Positions 8,591-19,470 of a stretch of 64,000 nt of DNA are shown here, piece by piece (positions within the stretch are counted from its first letter, which is position 1; the number at the start of each line of letters is the position of its first letter). The translations under genes and the position numbers were made by a program. The stretch is from NCBI RefSeq assembly GCF_007176755.1, contig NZ_BJTV01000005.1, forward strand, positions 434,001 through 498,000. Reading direction: 5' to 3'. The notes beneath the pieces were generated by a model that was not told the DNA's origin, did not search any database, and saw only the letters and a program-made list of their open reading frames with translations. Source of the stretch: Streptomyces sp. 1-11 (GTDB lineage: Bacteria; Actinomycetota; Actinomycetes; Streptomycetales; Streptomycetaceae).

Positions 8591-9964
8591 TCAACGGCTC
8601 CCGGGCGCGCCCAGGGTGGTGAGTGCGGACGCGTGCGCCCCTCCGGACTCGGCCACCACCTCCGCCACCGTCTGCGGCTCCCGCACGGTCGCGAAGGCGA
8701 CGCCCCCGGCGGCGTCCGGCGCGAAGCCGTAGACCCCGGGCCTGGTCAGGGAGTTGTAGGCATAGTGGTGCGCGAAGTAGTACGCGCCCGTGTCCAGGGC
8801 CGCCGCGTAGTCGCCCTGCTCCAGCGGGGGCATGGAGCGTCCCTCGGCGAGCAGGTCGCCCGAGAAGCAGGCCGGGCCCGCCACGTCCTGCGTCACCTCC
8901 GGGCCCGGCTTCGGGCGGCCCTTGGCGTCGTACGCGGCGATCCGCAGCGGCCAGGCCCCCGGCGCGTACACCGTCCGCGTGGCCACCTGCACACCCGCGT
9001 GCGTCACCGCGATCCGCCGCCCGCCGGAGCTCTTGGCGTACTCCACCCGCGCCACCACCGTGCCGTGCTTGGCCAGCAGCGACCGGCCGAACTCGGTCAC
9101 CAGCCCGTACCGTCCGTCGAACAGCCCCGGTACCTCCGCCTTCAGCGTGCGCGCGTACTGGGCGTACGTCGGCGCGGTCGCCTCCGACTCGAAGTTGACC
9201 GGCAGGCCGCCGCCGATGTCGAGCGTGTCGATCTGCCGCCGCCCGATCCGCGCGTTGATCTCCTCCGCCAGCGCGTACGTCTCCGCCACGCCCCGCGCCA
9301 GCAGCGCCAGCGGGATGCCCTGGGAGCCGGTGTGCGCGTGCAGCCGGGTCAGCCACGGCCGGTCCGCGTAGGCCTGGACGACCCACTCGCGGGCCCCCTC
9401 GTCGCGCAGCGCCACCCCGAACTTCGAGGTCTCGGTCGCGGTCGAGGTGGCCCCGATGGTGCCGCCGCCGATCTGCGGGTTGACCCGGATGCCGAGCGGC
9501 GACCGGGTGGCCGCCGACGCGACCAGCGCGTCCAGCCGGTCCAGCTCCTGCGGGTTGTCCGCGTTGACGGCGACGCCCAGCGCCAGCGCCTCGCGCAGCT
9601 CGGCCGGCGTCTTGGCGGGGGAGTCGAGCACCGTGTTCTCCGGCGGCAGTCCCGCCGCCCGCACCAGCGCCAGCTCGCCCGGGCTCGCCACCTCGGCGCC
9701 GATGCCCTCCTCGTGCAGCAGCCGCAGCACCGGCACCAGCGGGCTCGCCTTCACCGCGAAGGCGTGCAGCACCGGCGTGCCCGGCGCCACGACCGCGTCG
9801 AACGCCGCGCGCAGCGCGCCCGCCGACTCCCGGATGCCGGTGACGTCCAGCAGTCCCACCACGGCCGCGTCCGGCCCCAGCAGCCCCTGCTCCACCGCGC
9901 CGCGTACCGCCTCGTCGCGCCGGGCCGCCCGCTCCCGGGCCTCAACGTCGGTGTCGTGGTCCAC
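8591..9964 (-). CDS. PLP-dependent decarboxylase, diaminopimelate/ornithine decarboxylase-like (fold III)
   Basis: 457-residue fold-type III decarboxylase. Lys72 in LHAFAVKAS is the expected PLP lysine; HTGSQG, DIGGGLPVNF and TEFGRS follow the DapDC layout; GPACFSGDLL replaces the usual C-E-S-G-D near the active site. The E-to-F change and EFGR instead of EPGR suggest a substrate other than meso-diaminopimelate. The start chosen is GTG at 9964, nine bases after AGGAGG; an ATG 15 codons upstream lacks a site. Divergent from hutU with a shared short promoter region, which hints at amino-acid catabolism, but the substrate is unknown. Confidence 0.8.
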   Translation of the reverse strand: MDHDTDVEARERAARRDEAVRGAVEQGLLGPDAAVVGLLDVTGIRESAGALRAAFDAVVAPGTPVLHAFAVKASPLVPVLRLLHEEGIGAEVASPGELALVRAAGLPPENTVLDSPAKTPAELREALALGVAVNADNPQELDRLDALVASAATRSPLGIRVNPQIGGGTIGATSTATETSKFGVALRDEGAREWVVQAYADRPWLTRLHAHTGSQGIPLALLARGVAETYALAEEINARIGRRQIDTLDIGGGLPVNFESEATAPTYAQYARTLKAEVPGLFDGRYGLVTEFGRSLLAKHGTVVARVEYAKSSGGRRIAVTHAGVQVATRTVYAPGAWPLRIAAYDAKGRPKPGPEVTQDVAGPACFSGDLLAEGRSMPPLEQGDYAAALDTGAYYFAHHYAYNSLTRPGVYGFAPDAAGGVAFATVREPQTVAEVVAESGGAHASALTTLGAPGSR

Positions 9965-10041
9965 GACCTCTCCCCTCCTGTCGGCCTTCGTGTGCTTCCA
10001 GCCAAACATCCAGGTGGCGCGGGTGTGCGGGCGGGGAGGTG

Positions 10042-10079
10042 TTGACTAGTTCTATTCAGGAAGCCAGGATGTGAATAGA
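10042..10079 (+). promoter_or_regulatory. hutU promoter with overlapping inverted repeat
   Basis: TTGACT (10042-10047), 17 bases, then CAGGAT (10065-10070) fits a Streptomyces housekeeping promoter. An 8-base inverted repeat, TCTATTCA (10051-10058) and TGAATAGA (10072-10079), brackets the -10 region with arms about two helical turns apart. This is the expected geometry for a dimeric repressor of hutU; the regulator is not in the window. Confidence 0.6.
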
Positions 10080-10103
10080 GGTAGTAACAGGAGGAGGCAG
10101 ACG

Positions 10104-11764
<1,661 letters not shown>

Positions 11765-11768
<4 letters not shown>

Positions 11769-13099
11769 GTCCGCGAGCAGGCGGTGGCGACGCCCCGGCG
11801 CGAGCCGAGGTCCCGCCGCCGGGCGCGGCCGCGGCCGACCGGTCCGTCCCGCGGGACGACCGCCCGCGGCCTGTGGGCGGCAGCTCCTTCGAGGAGATGT
11901 GGCGCGAGCTGCTGCCCATCGGGCGGCACCCCGGCTCCGGCGGGTACCGGCGGTACGCCTGGACCGGGGCCGACGGCGAGTGCCGGGCCTGGTTCCGCGA
12001 GCAGGCCGAGACGCGCGGGCTGGCGTACGAGGTGGACCGCAACGGCAACCAGTGGGCCTGGCTGGGCGACCCGGCCGCCGGGGACGCCGTGGTCACCGGA
12101 TCGCACCTGGACTCGGTGCCGGACGGGGGCGCCTTCGACGGCCCCCTCGGCGTCGTGTCCTCCTTCGCGGCCCTCGACGAACTGCGCGCCAGGGGCTCGC
12201 GGTTCACCAGGCCCCTGGCCGTCGTCAACTTCGGTGACGAGGAGGGCGCCCGGTTCGGGCTCGCCTGTGTCGGCTCCCGGCTCACCGCCGGACAGCTCAC
12301 CGTCGAGCAGGCCCACCGCCTCACCGACGCTGACGGCGTCACCCTTCCCCGGGCCATGGAGGCCGCCGGCCACGACCCCGAGGCCATCGGGGCCGACCCG
12401 GAACGGCTGGCCAGGATCGGCGCCTTCGTCGAACTGCACGTCGAACAGGGCCGCGCGCTGGACCTGTCCGGCGACCCGGTCGGCATCGCCAGCGCCATCT
12501 GGCCGCACGGCCGCTGGCGCTTCGACTTCCGCGGCGAGGCCAACCACGCCGGCACCACCCGCCTGGCCGACCGGCGCGACCCGATGCTGACGTACGCCGA
12601 GACGGTGCTCGCCGCCCGCCGCGAGGCCGAACTCGCCGGCGCCGTCGCCACCTTCGGCAAGATCTCCGTCGAGCCGAACGGCGTCAACGCCATCCCCTCC
12701 CTGGTGCGCGGCTGGCTCGACTCCCGCGCCGCCGACCAGGCGACCCTGGACACGGTCGTCGGCGGCGTCGAGAAGGCGGCGCGCGAGTACGCCGACGCCC
12801 ACGGCATCGACCTGGACGTCGTCCGGGAGTCCTTCACCCCGGTGGTCGAGTTCGACCACGCGCTACGCGACGAACTCGGCCGCATCTTGGGGAAGGACAC
12901 CGGCCTCGAAGTGCCCGTCCTGGGTACCGGCGCCGGACACGACGCCGGAATCCTGTCCGGGCGCATCCCGACCGCCATGCTGTTCGTGCGCAACCCCACC
13001 GGCGTCTCGCACTCCCCGGCCGAGTCCGCGGCCGAGGACGACTGCCTCGCCGGGGTGCGCGCGCTCGCCGACGTACTGGAAGGGCTGGCCCGCACGTGA
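11765..13099 (+). CDS. M20-family amidohydrolase (allantoate amidohydrolase-like) in the hut operon
   Basis: 444-residue M20 metallopeptidase-fold amidase of the allantoate/N-carbamoyl-amino-acid amidohydrolase group. Metal-site segments are visible: [37 protein letters not shown], and GTGAGHDA near the end. The first 40 residues are a Pro/Ala-rich extension. Start and stop both overlap neighbours as GTGA, so it is coupled to hutU and hutF. HutF makes N-formylglutamate, and no hutG-type deformylase is seen, so this enzyme probably hydrolyses N-formyl-L-glutamate to glutamate and formate. That role is inferred from context; allantoate is the alternative. Confidence 0.85.
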
Positions 13100-14448
13100 C
13101 CGACACGACCTACTGGCTGGAGCACGCCTGGCTCGGCACCCATGTCGAGCCCGGCGTGGCCGTGACGGCCGCGGACGGCCGGATCACCGCCGTCCGCACC
13201 GGCGCGGCGACCCCGCCGCCCGGCGCCGAGGTGCTGCGCGGCCTGACCCTCCCGGGTCTGGCGAACGCCCACTCGCACGCCTTCCACCGGGCGCTGCGCG
13301 GCACGGTCCAGGTCGGCAGCGGCACCTTCTGGACCTGGCGCGAGGTGATGTACTCCGTCGCCGACCGGCTGACGCCGGAGACCTACCACGCCCTCGCCCG
13401 CGCCGTGTACGCAGAGATGGCGCTGGCCGGCATCACCTGCGTCGGCGAGTTCCACTACGTGCACCACGCCCCCGGCGGCACCCCCTACGGCGAGCCCAAC
13501 GCCATGGGCGAGGCGCTGATCGCGGCCGCCGCCGAGGCCGGGATCCGCATCACCCTCCTGGACACCGCGTACTTCTCCTCCGCCATCCGCGACAAGCACA
13601 GCGGCGAGCCGCTCAACACCCACCAGCGGCGCTTCTCCGACGGCGGCGCGGAGGCCTGGGCCGAACGCTGTTCAGTTCTCAAGGAACGGGATCACGCGCG
13701 GATCGGAGCGGCGATCCACTCCGTACGGGCCGTGCCCGCGGACCAGTTGGCGACCGTGGCGCGCTGGGCGGAGGAGCGGCGGGCCCCGCTGCACGTGCAC
13801 CTGTCGGAGCAGACCGCCGAGAACGACGCCTGCCTGGCCGCGCACGGCTGCACCCCGACCCGGCTGCTCGCCGACCACGGCGTGCTCGGGCCGCGCACCA
13901 CCGGTGTGCACAACACCCACCTCACCGACGAGGACATCGCGCTGCTCGGCGGCTCGCGCACCGGCACCTGCATGTGCCCCACCACCGAGCGCGACCTGGC
14001 GGACGGCATCGGTCCGGCCGTCGCCCTGCAGCGGGCGGGCTCCCCGCTCTCCCTCGGCTCCGACAGCCACGCCGTCATCGACCTGTTCGAAGAGGCGCGC
14101 GCGATGGAGCTGAACGAGCGGCTGCGCACCCGCACCCGGGGCCACTGGACGGCCGCGGCACTGCTGCGGGCCGCCACCGCCGACGGCCACGCGGCCCTCG
14201 GCTGGCAGGACGCCGGCGCCATCGAGACAGGCGCGCTCGCCGACCTGACGACGATCGCCCTCGACTCGGTCAGGACGGCCGGACCGGTACCCCGGCTGGG
14301 CGCCGAGACGGCCGTATTCGCGGCGACCGCGGCGGACGTGCGGCACACGATCGTGGGCGGCCGTCACGTCGTACGGGACGGGACGCATGCCCTCGTCCCC
14401 GACGTGCCGTCAGCGCTCGCGGACGCGATCGAAGCCCTGCGCGGCTGA
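13096..14448 (+). CDS. hutF: Formimidoylglutamate deiminase
   Basis: Amidohydrolase-superfamily enzyme of 450 residues converting N-formimino-L-glutamate to N-formyl-L-glutamate plus ammonia in the five-step histidine pathway. Features: [18 protein letters not shown] (metal ligands), [23 protein letters not shown], and [10 protein letters not shown] with the late Asp. GTG start overlaps the previous stop as GTGA. Followed 53 bases later by hutI. Pathway order within the operon (U, amidase, F, I) is not metabolic order but supplies all steps after urocanate. Confidence 0.93.
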   Translation: MTDTTYWLEHAWLGTHVEPGVAVTAADGRITAVRTGAATPPPGAEVLRGLTLPGLANAHSHAFHRALRGTVQVGSGTFWTWREVMYSVADRLTPETYHALARAVYAEMALAGITCVGEFHYVHHAPGGTPYGEPNAMGEALIAAAAEAGIRITLLDTAYFSSAIRDKHSGEPLNTHQRRFSDGGAEAWAERCSVLKERDHARIGAAIHSVRAVPADQLATVARWAEERRAPLHVHLSEQTAENDACLAAHGCTPTRLLADHGVLGPRTTGVHNTHLTDEDIALLGGSRTGTCMCPTTERDLADGIGPAVALQRAGSPLSLGSDSHAVIDLFEEARAMELNERLRTRTRGHWTAAALLRAATADGHAALGWQDAGAIETGALADLTTIALDSVRTAGPVPRLGAETAVFAATAADVRHTIVGGRHVVRDGTHALVPDVPSALADAIEALRG

Positions 14449-14501
14449 GGCCCGCGCGGAAGAAGCCCGCCGACCCCCGACCGGCCACCCACGAGGACAC
14501 C

Positions 14502-15677
14502 ATGAGCAGCAGCACCGTCATCACCAACATCGCCACGCTGGTCACCAACGACCCCTCCTCCGGTGACGGATCCCCCCTCGGTCTGATCCAGGACGCGGCC
14601 GTCGTCATCGACGGCGACCGCGTCGCGTGGACCGGTGAATCCAGGAAAGCACCCGCCACTGACAACCGGGTCGACGCGGGCGGCCGGGCGGTGCTGCCGG
14701 GCTTCGTGGACTCCCACTCCCACCTGGTCTTCGCCGGTGACCGCACGCAGGAGTTCAACGCCCGGATGTCCGGCCGCTCCTACACCGCGGGCGGCATCCG
14801 CACCACGGTCGCGGCCACCCGTGCCGCCACCGACGCGGAGCTGGAGGCCAACCTCACCCGCTACCTGGCGGAGGCCCTCCGTCAGGGCACCACCACCTTC
14901 GAGACGAAGTCGGGCTACGGCCTCACCGTCGAGGACGAGGCCCGGGCCCTGCGCGTCGCGGCCCGGCACACCGACGAGGTGACGTTCCTCGGCGCCCACA
15001 TCGTCGCCCCCGAGCACGCCGACGACCCGGCGGCCTACGTCGCCCTGGTCACCGGCGAGATGCTGGACGCCTGCGCCCCGCACGCCCGCTGGATCGACGT
15101 CTTCTGCGAGAAGGGCGCCTTCGACGGCGACCAGGCCCGCGCGATCCTCACCGCCGGCCGGGCCAGGGGGCTGCACCCCCGGATCCACGCCAACCAGCTC
15201 TCCTACGGCCCCGGCGTCCAGCTCGCCGTCGAGCTGGACGCGGCCAGCGCCGACCACTGCACCCACCTCACCGACGCGGACGTCGACGCCCTCGCCCACA
15301 GCGACACGGTCGCCACCCTGCTGCCCGGCGCCGAGTTCTCCACCCGCGCCGAGTGGCCCGACGCACGCCGGCTGCTGGACGCGGGCGTCACCGTGGCCCT
15401 GTCGACCGACTGCAACCCGGGTTCGTCGTTCACCTCCTCGGTCCCCTTCTGCGTCGCGCTCGCGGTGCGGGACATGGGCATGACCCCGGACGAGGCGGTC
15501 TGGTCGGCCACGGCCGGCGGCGCGGCGGCCCTGCGCCGCACGGACATCGGCCGTCTCACCCCGGGCGCCCGCGCCGACCTGCTGCTGCTCGACGCCCCGA
15601 GCCACGTGCACCTGGCCTACCGGCCGGGCGTGCCGCTGGTCGCCGGCGTCTGGCGGCGCGGCGTACGCGAGATCTGA
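14502..15677 (+). CDS. hutI: Imidazolonepropionase
   Basis: Third step of histidine degradation: hydrolysis of imidazolone propionate to N-formiminoglutamate. 391 residues. Amidohydrolase fold with [16 protein letters not shown] (metal-binding HxH), [27 protein letters not shown], and [11 protein letters not shown] (late Asp and the family's CNPG). The ATG at 14502 follows GAGG; the frame is open far upstream but that overlaps hutF. Last gene of the hut operon; followed by a repeat array and a convergent gene. Confidence 0.95.
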   Translation: MSSSTVITNIATLVTNDPSSGDGSPLGLIQDAAVVIDGDRVAWTGESRKAPATDNRVDAGGRAVLPGFVDSHSHLVFAGDRTQEFNARMSGRSYTAGGIRTTVAATRAATDAELEANLTRYLAEALRQGTTTFETKSGYGLTVEDEARALRVAARHTDEVTFLGAHIVAPEHADDPAAYVALVTGEMLDACAPHARWIDVFCEKGAFDGDQARAILTAGRARGLHPRIHANQLSYGPGVQLAVELDAASADHCTHLTDADVDALAHSDTVATLLPGAEFSTRAEWPDARRLLDAGVTVALSTDCNPGSSFTSSVPFCVALAVRDMGMTPDEAVWSATAGGAAALRRTDIGRLTPGARADLLLLDAPSHVHLAYRPGVPLVAGVWRRGVREI

Positions 15678-15680
15678 ACC

Positions 15681-15876
15681 GGACGCCTGCGCTGGCGGTC
15701 AGGCGACTCGGGCGGCCGCGCGGACGGCCGGACGGGCCCGGACGTCCGCGTGGGTGGTCAGGCGGCCCGGACGTCCGCGAAGACGGTCAGACGGTTCCGG
15801 ACGCCCGCGAGGAGGGTCAGACCGGTGTGGGCGGCCAGACGGCCCGGGCGTCTGTCCGGACGGTCAGGCTGACCCG
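15681..15876. repeat. Degenerate tandem repeats, period about 29-30 bases
   Basis: About six or seven imperfect units built on GGACGTCCGCG and GGTCAG-CGG fill the gap between hutI and the convergent gene; clear unit starts are at 15740, 15769 and 15799. The last unit runs a few bases into the end of the convergent gene. Function unknown. Confidence 0.6.
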
Positions 15877-17408
15877 GCCCGCCACCGTTGTGCCGGTCCT
15901 CCGCCCAGCGGCGCCAGTCCGACCCCGTCGCCGTCGTCCGGTGTCACCGCCGTCCCGGTGTCGATCGCCGGGCGGATCGTGCCGTCGGGGTCGACGGCGA
16001 AGCGGAGGTTGCGGCCGTTGCGGCCGTAGACCGAGTCGCACTCCCAGATGCCCACGCCCCGGTCGGTCGAGCCGCGGCTGTCCAGGCAGAAGCCGGAGTC
16101 GGCGGCCGACCGCAGGACGCCCGGACCGGCGTCGACCCGCCAGCGCTGGGTGGCGGAGGAGTCGCAGGGCGCCATGACGACGTCGTTGCCCTTCCACAGC
16201 TCGCCGTCCCGGATGTCCAGGCAGCGGCCCGTGGCCAGGTTCACCACCTGTGCGAGGGCGCTGCCCGGCGGCGCGGGCGGCGGGGACGGTGAGGGGGTGC
16301 GGCGGCCGGGCGGCGCGGAGGTGGCGGGGCGGTGCGAAGTCCTCGACGGTGACGGTGACGGCGACCCGGCGGTGCGGGAGGGCGTCGGGGCGGGCGGCGG
16401 GGACAGCGAGACCGTGGCCGTCACCGTCACCGGCGGGGGAGCGGGTGTCGCCGCGGCCGCCTCCCGGTCGGCGGACCCGGACGGCGTGAGCAGGAAGACC
16501 AGCAGCGGGGCCAGGGCCACGCCCAGGGCCGTGGACGCCAGCAGGTAGTGGCGGCCGGGCGGCCGGGTCCGGGCGGCGGCACGCGGGCCGGGAGCGGGGG
16601 CCGGAGCCGGACCGGAGGCGCGCAGGTACGAGGTCCCGTGCCAGGGGAGCAGGCCCTCCGCCAGGGTCTGCCGCGGGGCGTCGCGCAGCGCGGCCAGCTC
16701 CTCGACGGCGGCCGAGCAGTGCGGGCAGCGTGCCCGGTGGGCGTCCAGGTCGGCGCTGCGACGGGGCGTGCCGGGCCGTACAGCCTCCTCGATCAGCCGG
16801 CGGAAGTCGGCGCAGCGCGGGTCGTCGGAACCGGCCAGACGGTGCCGCAGGAGGGCCTGGGCCAGTGTCTGCACGGCCTGCGGGGTGTCGTGGTGCACAT
16901 CGACGCGGCTGAGGCCGAGGTAGGCGGCGGTGCGCTCGACGGGCCCGACATCCAGCACGCCGTACCAGATCAGGCCCTGGGCGCGGGACGGGAGCGTCTG
17001 GAACGCCGGGAGGAGCGGTGGTGTGGGGCCGTCCGGCGCACCGCTCGTGTTCAGCACCAGCAGCAGGCCCGTGTCGACGCCCGCGGAGCGTTCGTCGGCC
17101 GCCCAGGAGGCCGCCAGCCGGGCGGTGAGCAGCAGGAGCTGGTGGCGCAGGGGCACGCTCGGCTCCCGGCCGCGGGCCGTCTCGCGGGCCGCGGCGGTCA
17201 GGGTCTCCGCGGCCAGCCTGCGGGCCGCGGACTCGCTCGCGGTGCACAGCCGGGCGTAGGCGAGGACCGCCGGGTGGTGCCGGCGGCGCAGCTCCTGAAG
17301 CGCCGGGTAGGCCGTCGGGGAGGGGGCGCGCAGCAGCGCCGTCAGCCGTGCGTCCGGCGCGTCGGCGAGTCCTGTGTCCGCCTCGGCCGCGTCGCCGTCC
17401 TGAGCCAT
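15864..17408 (-). CDS. Membrane protein fusing sigma-factor-like, zinc-finger (anti-sigma-like) and ricin-B lectin domains
   Basis: 514 residues. Residues 20-105 resemble ECF sigma region 2 (RRRHHPAVLAYARLCTASES). Residues 135-190 resemble region 4, with LPSRAQGLIWYGVLDVGPVE and LGLSRVDVH. C199, H224, C228 and C231 (HRARCPHC) form a ZAS/zf-HC2 zinc finger as in anti-sigma factors. A single transmembrane helix lies at about 287-307. Residues 310-383 are a Pro/Ser/Thr linker and 384-512 a ricin-type beta-trefoil (GRCLDIRDG, QRWRV, GFCLDSRG, final QRWR). So sigma-like and anti-sigma-like parts are cytoplasmic and a lectin faces the wall. ATG follows GGAGGGG. Whether the sigma part is active is unknown. 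Confidence 0.8.
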   Translation of the reverse strand: MAQDGDAAEADTGLADAPDARLTALLRAPSPTAYPALQELRRRHHPAVLAYARLCTASESAARRLAAETLTAAARETARGREPSVPLRHQLLLLTARLAASWAADERSAGVDTGLLLVLNTSGAPDGPTPPLLPAFQTLPSRAQGLIWYGVLDVGPVERTAAYLGLSRVDVHHDTPQAVQTLAQALLRHRLAGSDDPRCADFRRLIEEAVRPGTPRRSADLDAHRARCPHCSAAVEELAALRDAPRQTLAEGLLPWHGTSYLRASGPAPAPAPGPRAAARTRPPGRHYLLASTALGVALAPLLVFLLTPSGSADREAAAATPAPPPVTVTATVSLSPPPAPTPSRTAGSPSPSPSRTSHRPATSAPPGRRTPSPSPPPAPPGSALAQVVNLATGRCLDIRDGELWKGNDVVMAPCDSSATQRWRVDAGPGVLRSAADSGFCLDSRGSTDRGVGIWECDSVYGRNGRNLRFAVDPDGTIRPAIDTGTAVTPDDGDGVGLAPLGGGPAQRWRAGSA

Positions 17409-17620
17409 CGCGCCCCTCCGTTCCCCCGAACTCTCCGGCCTACCGGTCGGTTTGGGGGCTCATGGTGGTGGAGCGGCGCGGTCCGGGAAAGACGTTTCCC
17501 CGGGTAACCCCGATAACGGTTCGCGCAGGGCGCCGGTGTGCGCGCATGACACCGGCGCGAGTGAGGGCTGGGACGCCGGGTACTCGCCACTCGGGGTGAT
17601 CTGTCCCCAAAAACGGCGAA

Positions 17621-17647
17621 GCGGCCCGGCGCCTGTGGCCGGGCCGC
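17621..17647 (-). terminator. Terminator after the sigma factor gene
   Basis: Perfect 10-base-pair stem (17621-17630 with 17638-17647), 7-base loop, followed on the minus strand by a five-T run within CGCCGTTTTTGG. One of few intrinsic-type terminators with a T-run in the window. Confidence 0.8.
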
Positions 17648-17669
17648 CTGGCACGCGGCGCCATAAGGA

Positions 17670-18563
17670 TCACTCCTCGACGGTCAGCCCCTTGCGCAGC
17701 CGCACCAGCGTCCGCGACAGCAGCCGGGAGACGTGCATCTGGGAGATGCCGAGTTCCTCGCCGATCTCCGACTGGGTCATGCCCGCGACGAAGCGCAGGG
17801 AGAGGATCTTCCGGTCCCGGGAGGGGAGTTCGGCGATCAGCGGCTTCAGCGACTCGACGTACTCGATGCCCTCGATCCCGTGGTCCTCGTAGCCGATGCG
17901 GTCCGCGAGCGCGCCCTCGGAGTCGTCCTCCTCGGGCTGGGCGTCCAGCGAGGAGGCGGTGTAGGCGTTGGAGGCGGCCATGCCCTCGACGACCTCCTCG
18001 TTGGAGATGCCGAGCCGCTCGGCGAGTTCCGCCACCGTCGGGGCGCGGTCCAGCTTCTGGGCCAGTTCGTCCCCGGCCTTGGCCAGGTCCAGCCGCAGTT
18101 CCTGGAGCCGGCGCGGCACGCGCACGGACCACGAGGTGTCACGGAAGAAGCGCTTGATCTCGCCGATGATGGTCGGCATCGCGAAAGTGGGGAACTCCAC
18201 ACCGCGTGAGAGCTCGAAGCGGTCGATCGCCTTGATCAGGCCGATGGTGCCGACCTGGATGATGTCCTCCATCGGCTCGCTGCGGGAGCGGAAGCGGGAG
18301 GCGGCGAACTTGACCAGCGCGAGGTTCAGCTCGACGAGCGTGTTGCGTACGTAGGCGTGGTCGGACGTCCCCTCCTCGAGCGACTCGAGGCGCTCGAAGA
18401 GCGTCCGGGACAGCGCCCGGGCGTCCACCGCGCCCACCTCGTCGAAGGGCGGGATCTCCGGGAGTCCCTCGAGTGCCTCGAGGGGATTGATGGGATGATC
18501 CAGTTCCGGTGGGGGTGTCGACGTCGCGATCGGGGTATGCGACTCGTCGAGCCGGGGTGACAT
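17670..18563 (-). CDS. sigI: SigB/SigF-type (group 3) RNA polymerase sigma factor
   Basis: 297-residue sigma factor with regions 2, 3 and 4: region 2 (DIIQVGTIGLIKAIDRFELS and FPTFAMPTIIGEIKRFFRD), region 3 (DRAPTVAELAERLGISNEEV) and region 4 (MTQSEIGEELGISQMHVSRL). Length and pattern fit the Streptomyces stress/differentiation sigma factors related to B. subtilis SigB/SigF, normally held by an anti-sigma kinase. The ATG at 18563 lies six bases after GGAGG. Divergent STAS and ATPase genes (18811-20031) supply likely partners. The symbol sigI rests on remembered gene order in S. coelicolor, not on alignment. Confidence 0.9.
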   Translation of the reverse strand: MSPRLDESHTPIATSTPPPELDHPINPLEALEGLPEIPPFDEVGAVDARALSRTLFERLESLEEGTSDHAYVRNTLVELNLALVKFAASRFRSRSEPMEDIIQVGTIGLIKAIDRFELSRGVEFPTFAMPTIIGEIKRFFRDTSWSVRVPRRLQELRLDLAKAGDELAQKLDRAPTVAELAERLGISNEEVVEGMAASNAYTASSLDAQPEEDDSEGALADRIGYEDHGIEGIEYVESLKPLIAELPSRDRKILSLRFVAGMTQSEIGEELGISQMHVSRLLSRTLVRLRKGLTVEE

Positions 18564-18810
18564 GGGTGTCCTCCATCGTTCTCGGCATATGGCTGCCGAA
18601 GCCAAAAAGGGTGCACTGCGGTGTGCGGCGCCTCCGAAGCCGGCTGTAGGGCTGTGTGTCCTTACTAGCCCTACCCGCTCGACAGAGGACGTCGCAAGTG
18701 CGTTCTGTGGCGATATGTCCGATTGTGGGAGGTTGTTCGGGTGTCGGAGTGCGATTGAAAGGCGTAATGTTCGAGGGCATCAGCAGCCACGACCTCGGGA
18801 GAGAGACGGC

Positions 18811-19188
18811 ATGGACCACGGGACGGTCGGCAGCGCACAGTCGGGCCGGCTTCTGGTGGAGGTGCGGGAAGAAGGTCCCAGCGCCGTAGTGACACCTGCG
18901 GGTGAACTGGACCACCACACCGCCGATCTTCTGCGCGAGCCGCTCGACGATCTCCTCGACAAGGGGTTCTCACGGCTGGTCGTGGATTGCTCACGGCTTG
19001 AGTTCTGCGACTCCACGGGACTGAACGTCCTGCTCGGGGCGCGACTGAAGGCGGAGGCCGCCGGAGGCGGGGTCCACCTGGCGGGGATGCTGCCGGTGGT
19101 GGCCCGCGTCTTCGAGATCACCGGGGCGGAGGCGGTCTTCACCGTCCACGACTCCGTAGAGGCCGCACTGGCCGGCGAATCCGACTGA
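18811..19188 (+). CDS. STAS-domain anti-sigma factor antagonist
   Basis: 125-residue single STAS domain of the SpoIIAA/RsbV type. VTPAGELDHHTADLLREPL is the first strand-helix and LEFCDSTGLNVLLG contains the conserved phosphorylatable Ser. In partner switching the unphosphorylated form binds the anti-sigma kinase and frees the sigma factor. ATG at 18811 after GGGAGAGAG. Divergent from the sigma gene with a 247-base shared promoter region, and upstream of the ATPase gene (19471-20031). Confidence 0.9.
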   Translation: MDHGTVGSAQSGRLLVEVREEGPSAVVTPAGELDHHTADLLREPLDDLLDKGFSRLVVDCSRLEFCDSTGLNVLLGARLKAEAAGGGVHLAGMLPVVARVFEITGAEAVFTVHDSVEAALAGESD

Positions 19189-19470
19189 GCCGGTGCGCGC
19201 GCCGCTCCTGGACGGCCGATGCCTGTACTGGGCACCGGTCATGTCCAAACAGGGGGTGTTCCGCCGGATCCGTCGGGCAGGAGTCATCCTGAAGCCGTCG
19301 ACCGCGAGCACTCCGGACCGTCAGGGAACCGATGGACGGCCTGGGTGCGACGTACGTGCGAACGGCGGACGACGGAGGAGTCGTGGGCGGACTTGTGTAC
19401 GGACCGCCCGGCACCGTCCGGTGCCGGAATGTTGAACTGTGAACTGGTGGATCGGTGAGGTGAAGCGCTG

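Noticed and set aside
13974..14501. N-terminal extension of hutI back into hutF
   Set aside because: The frame is open but Arg/Pro-rich and lies over hutF; the ATG at 14502 has a ribosome site and matches the family start.
15681..15876. Possible CRISPR array from 30-base periodicity
   Set aside because: Units are contiguous and diverged, without identical repeats separated by unique spacers, and no cas genes are near.
19193..19458. Two 79-80 codon frames between the STAS and ATPase genes
   Set aside because: Overlapping each other, Arg/Gly-rich, no ribosome sites; more likely a promoter region.
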